Of a stretch of 64,000 bases of DNA, positions 1-14,580 are shown in pieces. The DNA is from Daphnia carinata. Taxonomy: Eukaryota; Arthropoda; Branchiopoda; Diplostraca; Daphniidae. The notes beneath the pieces were generated by a model that was given only the letters and a program-made list of their open reading frames with translations, did no database searches and was not told the DNA's origin. Position 1 is the first letter of the stretch. Each line of letters starts with the position of its first letter. The translations under genes and the position numbers were made by a program. The stretch covers positions 1,240,001 to 1,304,000 of the forward strand of contig NC_081335.1 of NCBI RefSeq assembly GCF_022539665.2, given 5' to 3'.

Positions 1-151
1 TTTTCGTTTCCAAATGCATTCAAATCTAATACTTGACGTAATGCGACGAGCTGAATTACCTGTTGGATTATGTTTTGCGTCAACAGATGTTCAAATTTAT
101 GCACAGCATAATAAAATGAGTTTGTTTTTTATCAGCAATATTTGTTATCGA

Positions 152-160
152 TTTAAATAA
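152..160 (+). promoter_or_regulatory. Possible TATA-like element of the first beta-galactosidase gene
   Basis: The stretch TTTAAATAA lies about 80 bp before the ATG at 238. It sits in roughly the place of the clearer TATATAAATA in front of the second copy. The core is weak and the transcription start is unknown. The rest of 1-237 holds AT-rich 5' flank and leader with no other feature I can support. Confidence 0.3.
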
Positions 161-237
161 GCGATAAGAAACCAGGTGAGTTGACTTACGTCCTCCCAAA
201 ACGAGCTGATGTGGTCAGACGACTACAAAGTACGAAG

Positions 238-3200
238 ATGGCCAAATTGACGGGAATATTGGTAAGTTCATAAACACGACGAAAAGAAAATTAATTCCAT
301 TACCTTATGCTTTCCTGGGGACTTTTTTAGGTTTGTCTTCTGCCGCTACTCGTTTGGGCGCAAAACGATGTCACCTGGTATGATTATTACACAGCAGACG
401 GACGAACGTCAGGACTCGTTGCTGCCAGCAAAGACGGATTTCTTCTGAATGGTAAACCATTTCAGATCATCAGCGGAGCTGTTCATTATTTTCGGATTCA
501 TCCAACCCAATGGCGTGATCGACTAAAAAAACTACGAGCAATCGGGGCCAACACCGTTGAAACGTATGTTAGTTGTCTGAGACAAATGAAAATTTATGCA
601 AATGTCATGGAAATTCTAGGTACATGCCATGGAACCTCCACGAGCCTCGTCGTGGGGAATACGATTTCAGCGAAGGCCAAAATGACATGTCCTATTTCCT
701 TAATGTGACCGCTTTTGTCCAAATGGCTCAGGAAGAGGATTTATTCGTCATTTTGCGACCAGGCCCTTTCATCTGCTCTGAATGGGACTTCGGCGGGTTG
801 CCAAGGTAATTTTCAACAATTTCCTGGTAACAGAAATCGAATTAGTTTCTTATAACACTTGGGCGCTCTACAGCTGGTTGTTACGTGATCCCGAAATGAA
901 AGTTCGTACTTCCTACCCCGGATACTTGGAGGTGGCAGATGGGTACTTGACAGAAGTGTTCCGACGCGTAGTCGACTTGCAATTTCAACGAGGAGATGGT
1001 CCCATTATTGCTATTCAAGTAGGTGCCGAAGAAGCTTTTATCGATTAATTGAGTACTCAAAGCCCTTAACATTTTTTCTTATCAGGTGGAGAACGAATAC
1101 GGAGCTTTTGGAGTAGGGGACGAACCGCATGACACGCAATATTTGATTCACCTGCGAGATAAGATGATTGAACTGGGAGCGACAGAGATGTTTTTCACGT
1201 CCGACACACCTACGAAGAATGCCGATTTAGGAGCAATTCCTGGCGAGTTACAGACTGCCAATTTCCAAAATAATGCAGATAAAGAATTCGACGCTCTCGA
1301 TATACTTCAACCTGGCAAACCCTACATGGTGGCCGAATTCTGGAGCGGATGGGTTCGTTGGTTTTATCTTCAGTTAAGCATAACGAGGATTCTCAATTTA
1401 CTCCTCCTTTCATTTAGTTTGACCATTGGGGGCAAGGCTACCACGGAGGCTCGTCTGTAGAAGGTAAACCAAATTATAGTTTTTAAAAATTTAATGAGTT
1501 TATAATTATAATTTCTTGTTTCAAACCAGAGTTTTCCTATACGTTTGAACGGATCTTCATTCGCAATAGTTCAGTAAATTTTTACATGTTTATCGGGGGC
1601 ACAAGCTTCGGCTTCATGAACGGAGCCAATCAACTCCCAGTATTCCCCTTCTACGCCGCTGACGTCAGCAGCTACGGTGCGCATTCCAGAGCTCTCATAT
1701 TTTTCTGCCATTCTTTTTTAACTGTGCAATGAATTGAATATTTTCCAGATTACGATGCACCCCTGTCCGAAGCAGGTGATTACACCGACAAATACTACGC
1801 TGCCAAAGATCTCATTGCTCGGTTCAACAGAATTCCCAACATCTATATGCCCGCTATGCCAGCCGAAAGTGTGAAAACCGTTTATCCCGCAATTCAAGCA
1901 ACAGAACATCTAACACTAGCAGATCTTCTCCTTCAGTTGGTAATGCTTTAATCAAATTGAACTTAAATTGGAATTTAATCTTACCACTGATGTGTAGCCG
2001 AATAACTTGGTGATCCAATCGGACAACTTGTTGGCCATGGAAGACCTTCCAATCAACAACGGTAACGGCCAGAGTTACGGTTATATTTTGTATCGGAACA
2101 CTGCCAGTTTGACAGGAGGTGCACACACCATCCAAACTGTTGGACACGTCCGGGATTTGGCTGTTTTCCTGCTGGACCAGCAACGTTTGACACCTGATTG
2201 GAAAAACGATATTCAGCTGAATGATTTCGGCTTTTGGCCACTAGAGTAACTTAATTTAAAAAGCGTTATGATACATTAATTCCGAACTGATATTTCCATT
2301 TAGGAATCGAACATTCGACTTTACCGCTGATAAAGGCGACACCAACTATGTTGTAGATTTGCTTGTAGAAAACATGGCGAGGTAAGAAAAATAATAAATA
2401 AATAAATATACAGTATCTACTTGTCCAAGGGTCACGGCAATTTCCTTGATGATTCAATTTACAGGAATAACTTTGGCCCACCTGGCTACTTCGCTCAGAA
2501 ACGAGGTTTGCCAGAGGGACCTGTTTTGCTTGACGACCAAGAAGTGGTTGGATGGACCATCTTTCCTTTAGAATTTACATCAGCTTGGGTTCGCGGGTAA
2601 GTCAAATCGCAATTGATTTTTAAATACCTAACCTATTGTACTTAGTAAATGATTATTTTAATAGTTTGACAAACTGGAATGCTTCTCCAGCTCCACCAAC
2701 GACCGTCATTTCTCCTACACTTACCAAGTCGACTTTGACGATTGCTGATGATCCAACCGACACGTACATCACGACTACTGGCTGGGGCGATGGTAACCGA
2801 GGCGTCGTCTTTGTGAATGGTTTTAATGTCGGTCGCTATTCGGGCATCGGCCCCACGAAAACTCTCTACATTCCAGCTCCATTGTTGAACCGGGGCGACA
2901 ACACCGTAAGTTCCATTTGTATCTTCTGTATTGCCGGGACTGGCAAGATCTCAACTGAACTTGTTTTTTACTTGCAGATTCTGGTTTGGTCCCTGTTCGA
3001 TCCCGTGACAACCATCACGTTCACCGACACGCCAGATTTAGGTAAGTTATGTGGTAATATGGCAGAGTTTGATCTCAAATATCCAAACCACTAAAATAGC
3101 GCTAGTAGAAGCTATCCGTATGCGTCTATGAGAGATGCATGCCAAGATATATTCTGACTAGGGTTCTTGTCCTGTAATTAATATAAATTTCGTGTTCAGT

Positions 3201-3280
3201 TTTGCATTCTAGAATAATCTGAATGATTTAATAATACTTGACTTCTTTTATACACTTAAGGTCTACCAATTCAACCGTAA
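238..3280 (+). CDS. Beta-galactosidase (GH35), tandem copy A
   Basis: This is a secreted or lysosomal-type glycoside hydrolase family 35 beta-galactosidase of 673 aa, close in length to animal GLB1. Exons: 238-261, 331-563, 620-805, 874-1018, 1086-1352, 1418-1463, 1530-1676, 1749-1939, 1998-2245, 2304-2381, 2465-2596, 2665-2905, 2978-3041, 3261-3280 (TAA). The first 18 residues ([18 protein letters not shown]) form a signal peptide. The GH35 motifs are in order: [42 protein letters not shown] carries the expected acid/base Glu at 200, and MVAEFWSGW carries the nucleophile Glu at 280. The C-terminal part has the jelly-roll motif [15 protein letters not shown]. Intron 5 has a weak donor (GTTCGT), shared with copy B. 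Orthology to GLB1 versus GLB1-like genes cannot be settled by eye. Confidence 0.93.
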
Positions 3281-3389
3281 CCCATGCCGCCGCATCTTGA
3301 CATCAACGTTTCGATATCTGCAGTATTCTTCTTTAAATGTTGCTCAGTAGAGAATTGTTTTTGAATTTCTAATATGATAAGAAGAGTCC

Positions 3390-3395
3390 AATAAA
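3390..3395 (+). terminator. Poly(A) signal AATAAA of beta-galactosidase copy A
   Basis: A canonical AATAAA lies 110 bp after the stop codon at 3278-3280. It is followed by AT-rich sequence that contains no gene up to copy B. Confidence 0.6.
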
Positions 3396-3960
3396 TTACC
3401 TTCCTTTGCCTGCAAAAGATATTTTATCCTAGTTAAGTACCTATGATTTTATAAACTTATTTGATACATGAAACTGAAAAAAAAAAACATAAGAAAACTT
3501 GTTTTCACCTTTGACTGTGCAACTAAGTCAACAATAAAAATGGAGTCTAAACTTCAGGGTTATTAGTTACGTAAAGCAAAAGATAAAAGATTGCACTGAG
3601 AATTAAGAAAGCCAAACTGTGGAAACATAATTTGCAAGTGGGCTACACAATTTCATTATTAGGCCTACCATGGAAAGAAATTTAAATTTCAAGGTCCAGC
3701 TAAATTAAATCAAAATTTGTTTATCTGTTGAAGCAGGGCATGTTTTGAAAATTTCAGTTTACCTTACAGAAGCATAAATAACTCTAGGAAAAATGAACCT
3801 GTCTGGTAAATATGTTAGCTGGATAAGCATGAAAAACCCACCACAAATCATGTAACAAACACTTTATCATCACGATAACGTCGGTTGGATGAGGTAAACA
3901 AACCTAGACTTATATAAATAAGGCACCACAACACAGGTGGTTGCTTAAAAACCAAAGGAA
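3396..3960. other. Spacer between the two beta-galactosidase copies; promoter of copy B
   Basis: AT-rich, without an ORF I can support. Its last 60 bp hold the TATA box and the short leader of copy B. The tandem copies are therefore separated by only 680 bp from stop to start. Confidence 0.6.
3911..3920 (+). promoter_or_regulatory. TATA box of beta-galactosidase copy B
   Basis: TATATAAATA lies about 40 bp before the ATG at 3961. Transcription would start near 3940-3945, giving a leader of about 20 nt. The ATG is in a good context (AAAGGAAATGG). Confidence 0.55.
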
Positions 3961-6900
3961 ATGGCTAAGCTGATAGGATTATTGGTAAGATTCATTAAAA
4001 AGCTTACCAGAGTTGAGGAATGTTAAACTTGACAGCATGCTTTCTAGACGTGTCTTCTGCCACTGTTAGTGTATGCCCAGAACGATGTCAGCTGGTATGA
4101 TTATTACACAGCAGATGGACGAACATCAGGACTCGTTGCTGCCAGCAAAGATGGATTTCTACTGAATGGCAAACCATTTCACATCATCAGTGGAGCTGTT
4201 CATTATTTTCGAATTCACCCAACTCAATGGCGTGATCGACTGAGAAAACTACGGGCAATTGGCGCCAACACTGTTGAAACGTATGTAAATTGTCTGAAAC
4301 AGATAACAATTCATATGAATGCCAAGGCAATTATAGGTACATGCCTTGGAACCTTCACGAGCCACGTCGTGGAGAATATGATTTCAGTGAAGGCCAAAAT
4401 GATATGTCAGCTTTTCTTAATGTTACTGCTTTCGTCGAAATGGCTCAGCAAGAGGACCTATTCGTCATTTTGCGGCCAGGCCCTTACATCTGCTCTGAAT
4501 GGGAGTTTGGTGGATTGCCAAGGTAATTTTTCAAACATTTTCGTCGATACTGTGAGTAACATTGATTGCTTGGCCTGTCTTCAGTTGGCTTTTACGTGAT
4601 TCTGACATGAAAGTTCGCACTTCCTATCCTGGATTCCTCCAGGTGGCAGATGGGTACTTAACAGAAGTATTCCGACGCGTAGCTAATTTGCAATTTCAGC
4701 GAGGAAATGGACCTATCATTGCCTTTCAAGTAAACTACAAATTTTCACTCAAATATCCATCTATTAGCTATAAGTTTTACTGTCAGGTAGAAAATGAATA
4801 TGGGGCTTTCAGAGAGGGTTCAGAGGTGCCCGAAACACAATACTTGATTCATTTGCGAGACAAGATGATTGAATTAGGATCAACTGAAATGTTTTTCACA
4901 TCAGACACACCCTCGAATAACGGTGACTTGGGGGCTGTTCCAGGTGAATTACAAACAGCCAATTTCGCTTATGAGGCGGATAAGCAATTTGATGCCCTCG
5001 ATGTGCTACAGCCAACAAAGCCATACATGGTGGCTGAGTTTTGGAGCGGATGGGTTCGTATTTTCGTTCCAATTTCGTCTGAACTAATTATAATGGCGCT
5101 TTCCTTTTAGTTTGACCATTGGGGTCAACTCTACCACGATGGAACGGCCTTAAATGGTATTAAGTTGCACTAATCTAGAAGTAGAGTATGCTAAGCTAAG
5201 TAAATATGTTTTGGAGAAAGATTTCACTTACGTTCTGGAACGTATCTTCACCCGAAACAGTTCAGTGAATTTCTACATGTTTGTTGGTGGGACGAGTTTC
5301 GGATTTATGAACGGAGCTAACTTGCAATCCTCTTTCCCATTTTACGCTGCCGATATCAGTAGTTATGGTAAAAGAATTCTTTCGTTTCCACTTCGTTCAT
5401 CATACACCCAACCGTTGTTTTCTTTATGGAAATCTTTCAGATTACGATTCACCCTTGACCGAAGCAGGCGATTACACTGACAAATACTACGCTGCCAAAG
5501 ACCTCATTGCTAGATTCAACAGAATTCCTAACATTTACATGCCCCCTATGCCGGCCGAAAGTATCAAAACTGCTTACCCCCCAATCCAAGCAACAGAACA
5601 TCTAACATTAGAAGACCTTCTTCTTCAATTGGTAGGAATTTGAACACACTTTAAAACAAAGTTGAAATGCAAATCTTACCATCTATTTGCAGCCCAACAA
5701 CTTGAAGATCCAGTCGAACAATTTGCTTTCAATGGAAGACCTTCCGATCAACAATAATAACGGCCAGAGTTATGGGTATGTTCTGTACCGAAACGCAGCC
5801 ACGTTGACAGGTGGAGTACACACCATCACAACAATCGGACACGTACGAGATTTAGCCGTTTTGTTGGTGGATCAGCAGCGTTTGACACCTGACTGGAGAA
5901 GTGAAATGCAGTTGGGAAATTTTGGCTTTTGGGCAACAGCGTAAATGATAATTTTAATATTATATACCTCGAATGTTTTTGTACGATTCTTCCTTTGTTA
6001 GGAATGCTTCATTTGAATTCGTCACTCAGGATTCTGCAAACAGTCACACAGTTGATTTACTAGTAGAAAACATGGGAAGGTAAAACGAAGAAAACATTTT
6101 AGGTAAAAATTTAGAAAAACAAGTAATATTTTAGAATCAATTTACAGGAATAACTTTGGCCCTCCAAGTTACTTTCACCAGAAAAGAGGCTTACCCGAAG
6201 GACCTGTTTTACTGGACAACGAAGAAGTCGTTGGATATACAATTTTTCCTTTGGAATTTACGTCAGCTTGGGTTCGCAGGTAAGAGATGAATTGCAATTG
6301 CTATTTTAATACTTCACACATTTGTGCTTAATAATTACGATTCTATTCGAATAGTTTGACAAATTGGAATGCTTCTCCAGCTCCACCAGCGACTGTCATT
6401 TGTCCTACGCTTACCAAGTCGACTTTGACGATTGCCGATGATCCAACTGACACGTACATCACGACTACCGGGTGGGGTGATGGTAACCGGGGTGTTGTTT
6501 TTGTGAATGGCTTTAACATCGGTCGCTATTCGGGCATTGGTCCCACGAAAACTCTTTACATTCCAGCTCCATTATTGAACCGTGGCGACAACACCGTAAG
6601 TTCTATTTGCTTTTGCTGTACTGGCAAGTTCTCAACTGAGCTTGTTTTTACTTGCAGATTCTGGTTTGGTCCCTGTTCGAGCCCGTGACGACCATCTCGT
6701 TCACCGATCAGCCAGATTTAGGTAAGTTATGCGGTAATGGGGTAGTGTTTGGTTTCAAGTGTCCAAATGACGAAAATAGTTATACGTCCGTCATGCGTAT
6801 CGTGCGCGTGAGTGTCTACCCGATTCACATCACGATCGACGCATTGCGCACCGCAATGCGTCTAGCCGGTCTGGCTATTCGTGTCTCTGCTGCGTGTGGG

Positions 6901-7006
6901 CGTTTGCCTCGGTCGTTATTAGATGTGGCCATTAAATTTCCAACGTTGTATGAATGCAGAATTAACTGTTTTTCTTCTCAATCAAGGTCCGCCTAAATAT
7001 CCGTAA
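3961..7006 (+). CDS. Beta-galactosidase (GH35), tandem copy B
   Basis: Second GH35 beta-galactosidase, also 673 aa. Exons: 3961-3984, 4048-4280, 4337-4522, 4585-4729, 4787-5053, 5111-5156, 5221-5367, 5441-5631, 5693-5940, 6002-6079, 6148-6279, 6355-6595, 6658-6721, 6987-7006 (TAA). Each exon has exactly the length of its counterpart in copy A, so the pair arose by duplication of the whole gene. The signal peptide, VENEYG (Glu200) and MVAEFWSGW (Glu280) are intact, so both copies should be active enzymes. The C-termini differ: this copy ends in DLGPPKYP, copy A in DLGLPIQP. Intron 13 (6722-6986) differs from copy A after about 50 bp and carries a GC-rich block with a perfect hairpin. Confidence 0.93.
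6838..6862. repeat. Perfect 11-bp inverted repeat with 3-nt loop in intron 13 of copy B
   Basis: Arms 6838-6848 and 6852-6862 are exact reverse complements (GACGCATTGCG / CGCAATGCGTC) around the loop CAC. It sits in a GC-rich stretch, about 6780-6935, that has no counterpart in intron 13 of copy A. It may be a remnant of an inserted element; nothing coding is visible. Confidence 0.7.
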
Positions 7007-7107
7007 CTCGAGCCACTTCCGTACAGCAGCGTCGTGCATTTCAATTGGTTCTTTCCTTAAAGATTTTCCTGCTAGACAAACAAAAATTTTCAATTATACA
7101 AGATGAC

Positions 7108-7113
7108 AATAAA
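7108..7113 (+). terminator. Poly(A) signal AATAAA of beta-galactosidase copy B
   Basis: AATAAA lies about 100 bp after the stop at 7004-7006, a spacing close to that in copy A. A second AATAAA-like run follows within 10 bp. Confidence 0.55.
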
Positions 7114-9118
7114 AGGAAAAATAAACTATACCGCAAACTTCACGATGACTGCAAACGGTCCTCGTTATCCTTCTCATTAACTTCTTCAGCCGAACAATTT
7201 TTCTAGAACAATTCCAAGGTCCAAGTGGCACGGTCAACATTTTTGGGCAGTACACGCGAGTGTATTTATAAGCTTTTGTATTCATCATACAGCCATGCGA
7301 CATAAACACCAATGCAATTAATTAACTGTTGTTGTAGACACGTCTCTCGCATTCCTTAATCGCCACTTTTACTAGCGCGGAAAGAACGGGGTGGGGTGGG
7401 ACGAAGGTAAGAAGAGGGTAAGGGTTTTTGCAAAAACTTCTCTTTTTTCGAGAAAATGGAAACGTCAACAAGGGCGTCGGACATGAGAGAGAAAAAAATG
7501 AATCAACGGGATTTTCTTTTATAAGGTAGAAGAGGATGAAGGGACAATAGAGGGTGTGCAATCATCATATAACTTTGTCGCCATCGTCAAATCAACATAA
7601 GGGTAGAATGAAAGAAGAAAAGCCTGACCCTAAACTCTTTTTTTTTTGTTATTTTTCTGTGATCGTTTTTTCTCCCACCTCCTTTGTTTTCCAGCAGCAC
7701 ACGCACAGGTAGGTAGTGGCTTTACAACTGATACTGAAACAATTGTATTATTTTGTTTTTCTTTTGTATGTAATAATATTGACCTACTCACGAACTGAAA
7801 TTGCATTTAAAAAATCATAAAAAAATAACTCGGCATGACGCTGGGGGGTAGGTGAATGCATAAGGAAAAAAAACCTATCAGAGACGAGAGATAGAAAAAG
7901 AGAAAAAAAAGGAGAAAGATAATAGCGAGAAAAAGAGTAATGAAGAATCCGGGATGTAGGGACATACACTTGAGACACATAGCACAGCTTCACTCAGTTA
8001 CGCCAACGATGAGGAGGGAGGAGGGCAGCAGCGAGGAAAAAAGGATCTAGTTCCGAGTTTTGAACGTTCGAAAGAAAAAAAAAAGAACTTTGTTTTTTTC
8101 AGAGCCACGATAGGAGGGAGGTAAAGGAGCAGCATTGCAGTGCACACACCATGGAGGCACGCTGTCGACAAAAAAGAAAAAAGGAGGCGGATAAGGGGAT
8201 AATATGAATGAGAAAGAATTTCTTTGTCAAATTAATTGGCAACAGCGGCCTGCGTGTGTACGTGTGAGGGTTGTCGTGGAACCGCCCTCCTCCAAAAAAT
8301 GGGGTGATGAGAGATTTTCTTGACGGGGGAGGACGAGGTGAAGGAGAGAAATTGCCGCGTATCAATCCACCAGGTGGATGTCGAGAGGTGATTTTTTTTT
8401 TCCTGTACAACAAACGGAGGGAAAGAGGAAGGAGATGGTGTCGTTGGGATGGAGGGGAGAGGGGTAAGGACGACACAGTCTACAATACGTGAATTAATTT
8501 TGTTTTTCTTTTTTTTTTTACTTGCAGAGGGACTCGCAATAAACTACACATCCTCCGCTATCCGTCGATTTGGTATGATGGGGTTCGAAATAGGAAAAAA
8601 AAAAAGTAAAAAAAAAATGATGTGGGAAATAAATCATGGGTAGGGGGACGTCTGCGATGCTGGACCTAATGAAAGTCGTCCAGCAGCAGCCCCGGGCGAT
8701 AAATTCGAAGGAATATACTTTCCCGCGCTCAACAAGAGACTAATGTCCTGAAATCTAAGTTTGCTTGTTGTTACAAATTACAATATTTTTTTTAGCTGTT
8801 GGGAGGTTTCAAAAAGAGTCTGGCCCTTTTCTTTTGTTTCATTCGTTCCTTTCTTCAACGATGAAGGGTTTCACTCCTGTCCTCTATCTTGTGTTTTGTT
8901 TCGTTTGACGCTTAATGATTGTTACCATGGCAGCGGTTGCAATCGATAATTAAGACTTCTCTAGCTTTTAAAAACTTTTCATTTAGTTGAAAAAAAAGAA
9001 AAAAAATTTCCCCTTTCTTCCTTGGTTCAGCTCCTGTTTTCTGCCATGCATGTCTGAGGAGATAGTTATTTAAATTCTTTCTGTTGTTTTTTGTTTCTTC
9101 TTATCGTATGTTGTCTTC
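7114..9118. other. Intergenic region and probable 3' UTR of GSK3
   Basis: No coding sequence that I can support; the ORFs here are short and rich in homopolymer codons. It should contain the 3' UTR of the minus-strand GSK3 gene, but I found no clear AATAAA on that strand. A palindromic CCACCAGGTGG (8367-8377) resembles a CTCF core and also contains an E-box. Confidence 0.5.
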
Positions 9119-12232
<3,114 letters not shown>

Positions 12233-13485
12233 TTTCAGTTGTATGATGAGAGCTTGACTCACGCCAAGAACATAGCTGTTACACTACAGTCTGCACACAG
12301 AAGACACACCTGACACAGTCGAAGACACTTGACACTCGACACAACCTCTGCTTCAGAAATCTCTTTAATAATTTGTATATTATTTTAATATATCAAAGAT
12401 GAGAGCTGTGCTGCCTGTATCTTTTTGATGGGTACAGCAGTACAGAGATGGGTGCGAGTGGAAAAACGTTCTAGTGACTAGTTTTTCACACTATAATCCC
12501 GTCAGTGATTCTGATGGCTAACGCCATTTGGGCCTCTACGCTTCGTTCGATAGGGGGGGGGGGGGAGAGAAAAAAGTATCAAATTTTCAACAACTGCCTA
12601 ATGAATAGACGAAGATTATAAGTCACGCGCTAAGTCCGCTGTATTACGTTCACAACTGTTATTTGCGGGCAGCGGGAAAAAATGACTGGCAATCGCTAGT
12701 AAAACTAGCTCGGGCTGAGGACATAGGGAAACGACGCCATTTAAGATTTTCCACTGCAATATGGCGGAACTTACATCTTTGGCCACCAGGTGGTAGTCGA
12801 TTGCTTTGCAAAATTCGGCAACGCTGGCCTATTCCTTCTGTTGTTGTTCTGCTTTGCTTTATTTCACTTTATCACGTACGCAAAATACTCACAGCTCTGC
12901 AATAGATGGTAGCATCTCTGTATACCGCGCTTTTCAAAATTAATGGTCTTCACGATAAATTTTCAGTAAAAGGCCAAAACAGAGACTAACACATTTCGTG
13001 TTCTTTTTATCACGAAAAAACAAACTATATTTCAGATTACCTGTCTACTATAAGTTTTAATTTGATATCAATTGGTGATTTAAGGCATTTAAAAAGCAGC
13101 AAAGTAATTTTTTGCGTTTATATACATACTATTTTGAAAAACTTATTTGGTATTAGATATATTATTGAAATGGTAATGTGAGGTTAAGGCATCTCTAAAA
13201 AAATTAAGAAATGGTTACCTACCGTAAGTTTTTGTCTGCTTAGCGTCGCTATTTTATGGTAAACATTTTGAACTTAACCTTTAGTTATTGTTCTATGTTA
13301 AATTAAGGTGAAATGTGTGATTTGAAAATGACACAAAATGCTGTATCCTAGCCCTGATTCTTGAGTTAGAAGAATAAATAAATACAAATCACAAAATTTT
13401 TGTTCATTTCACAATAAATGTGTTATTAAATAGTGTGACTTGTCTGTTCATCCTATCTAAAATTTGTATTTTAGGATATGTTGGC
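12233..13485. other. GSK3 5' region and spacer to the next gene
   Basis: Holds the GSK3 leader and promoter and the upstream region of the plus-strand gene at 13486. Visible features are a G13 run (12553-12565) and a palindromic CCACCAGGTGG (12783-12793) resembling a CTCF core. There is also a possible splice acceptor TTTTAG at 13469-13474 that would join a 5' UTR exon to the next gene. No coding sequence that I can support. Confidence 0.5.
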
Positions 13486-14406
13486 ATGTTGGCTCTCAAA
13501 TGGATAGCTTTAGTTTCAACATTACTGGTTGCTTTAATCTTATTATTCTTGATTGTGAAGATTCCAAAATTCCATTCTGATCCATACAACTTGAGTGAGT
13601 ACAGAACAATCAAGGTGAGATTAGTGTATTCCTGCACAAAAGCTATCACCTGATCTAACTCCAGACAGTTAAATAAAATATGTTGTTGGCTAGAAAAGTT
13701 GTTCAGAAAAACAACTCTTTGGACATACTTTTTTGAACCAAGTTTTTTCAAAGCAATTATTTCTATATTGGATACGGTAACAAACCTTTCATGCAGTGTG
13801 AAACGTCTGGCTGTTGTGCAACAAAATAACCACAATTTCCTTGACACTATAGCTGCTAATATATTCCATATAAGGTATGGTAAGAGTATATTGTTTGTTG
13901 TGACTAAGTTACAGGTATTACAAAACCAAACAATTGCTTAGGCCTATTCCAACAAATATGTTCTATACGTATTCCAACAACAATTTTACATTAAGTGCCT
14001 AAAGGCAAAATTAAAAGTATTAAGTGCCTAAAGGCTCTTATATAGGTGTTCCAGGTTTTACGTCAGGTAAGTACTATACATTCAGTTAAACCTCACACAG
14101 TTAACTTAGTTTGCCAGCATTACGGCATCGTGCAACTGTACCTAAAATTTGCAGATAAAAACGACAATGCCTACTTGCATTTTGATTGGTGGAAGACTCA
14201 CTTTGCAGAACTTTGCAAGTACATATTTTTCTTTTCGAATTTAGATACAATATGATTATGGCCTAATTTTTCTCATGATTTCCAGTATGCTCACGAATAA
14301 CTCGTCACCGTTACGGTCTTATTCGAGTATTCATTCTTGGTGGTTTAAGAAAGACCACTGTGACTGTGAAAATGATTGTACAAATATTCAAAAGTTAAAA
14401 GTTTAG
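13486..14406 (+). CDS. Unrecognised small membrane-anchored protein
   Basis: I do not recognise this family. The best gene model is four exons: 13486-13614, 14046-14066, 14118-14218 and 14286-14406 (TAG), giving 123 aa. Residues 6-24 are a strong transmembrane or signal-anchor segment (WIALVSTLLVALILLFLIV), followed by KIPKFHSDPYNLSEYRTIK. The middle reads HYGIVQLYLKFADKND and has a Trp pair in FDWWKTHF; the end is Cys-rich (HCDCENDC). Support comes from good donors (AAG|GTGAGA, CAG|GTAAGT), frame-keeping joins and an AATAAA 36 bp after the stop. The 21-nt second exon and the acceptor at 14117 are the weakest points. The ATG is the first in frame after the acceptor near 13474. Confidence 0.42.
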
Positions 14407-14441
14407 TGCCATTACCTGTGTTTATCGAGCGAGAATAATTA

Positions 14442-14447
14442 AATAAA
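14442..14447 (+). terminator. Poly(A) signal AATAAA of the small membrane protein gene
   Basis: A canonical AATAAA lies 36 bp after the proposed stop at 14404-14406, which supports a plus-strand transcript ending here. The neighbour uS9m ends just beyond, in the opposite direction. Confidence 0.5.
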
Positions 14448-14547
14448 GAGACTTACGCTGCTCTATGTAGTTCATGACTAAGGTCAACTATCGTTAGCGG
14501 GTTACACCAAGTAACAACAAAATTAGAAATAAATTTATTGGTTAATT

Positions 14548-14553
14548 TTTATT
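14548..14553 (-). terminator. Poly(A) signal of uS9m
   Basis: TTTATT on the plus strand is AATAAA on the minus strand, 27 bp after the uS9m stop. A second copy lies at 14534-14539. Confidence 0.5.
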
Positions 14554-14580
14554 TACTCATCCATAAGACTTCAAAGTTGA

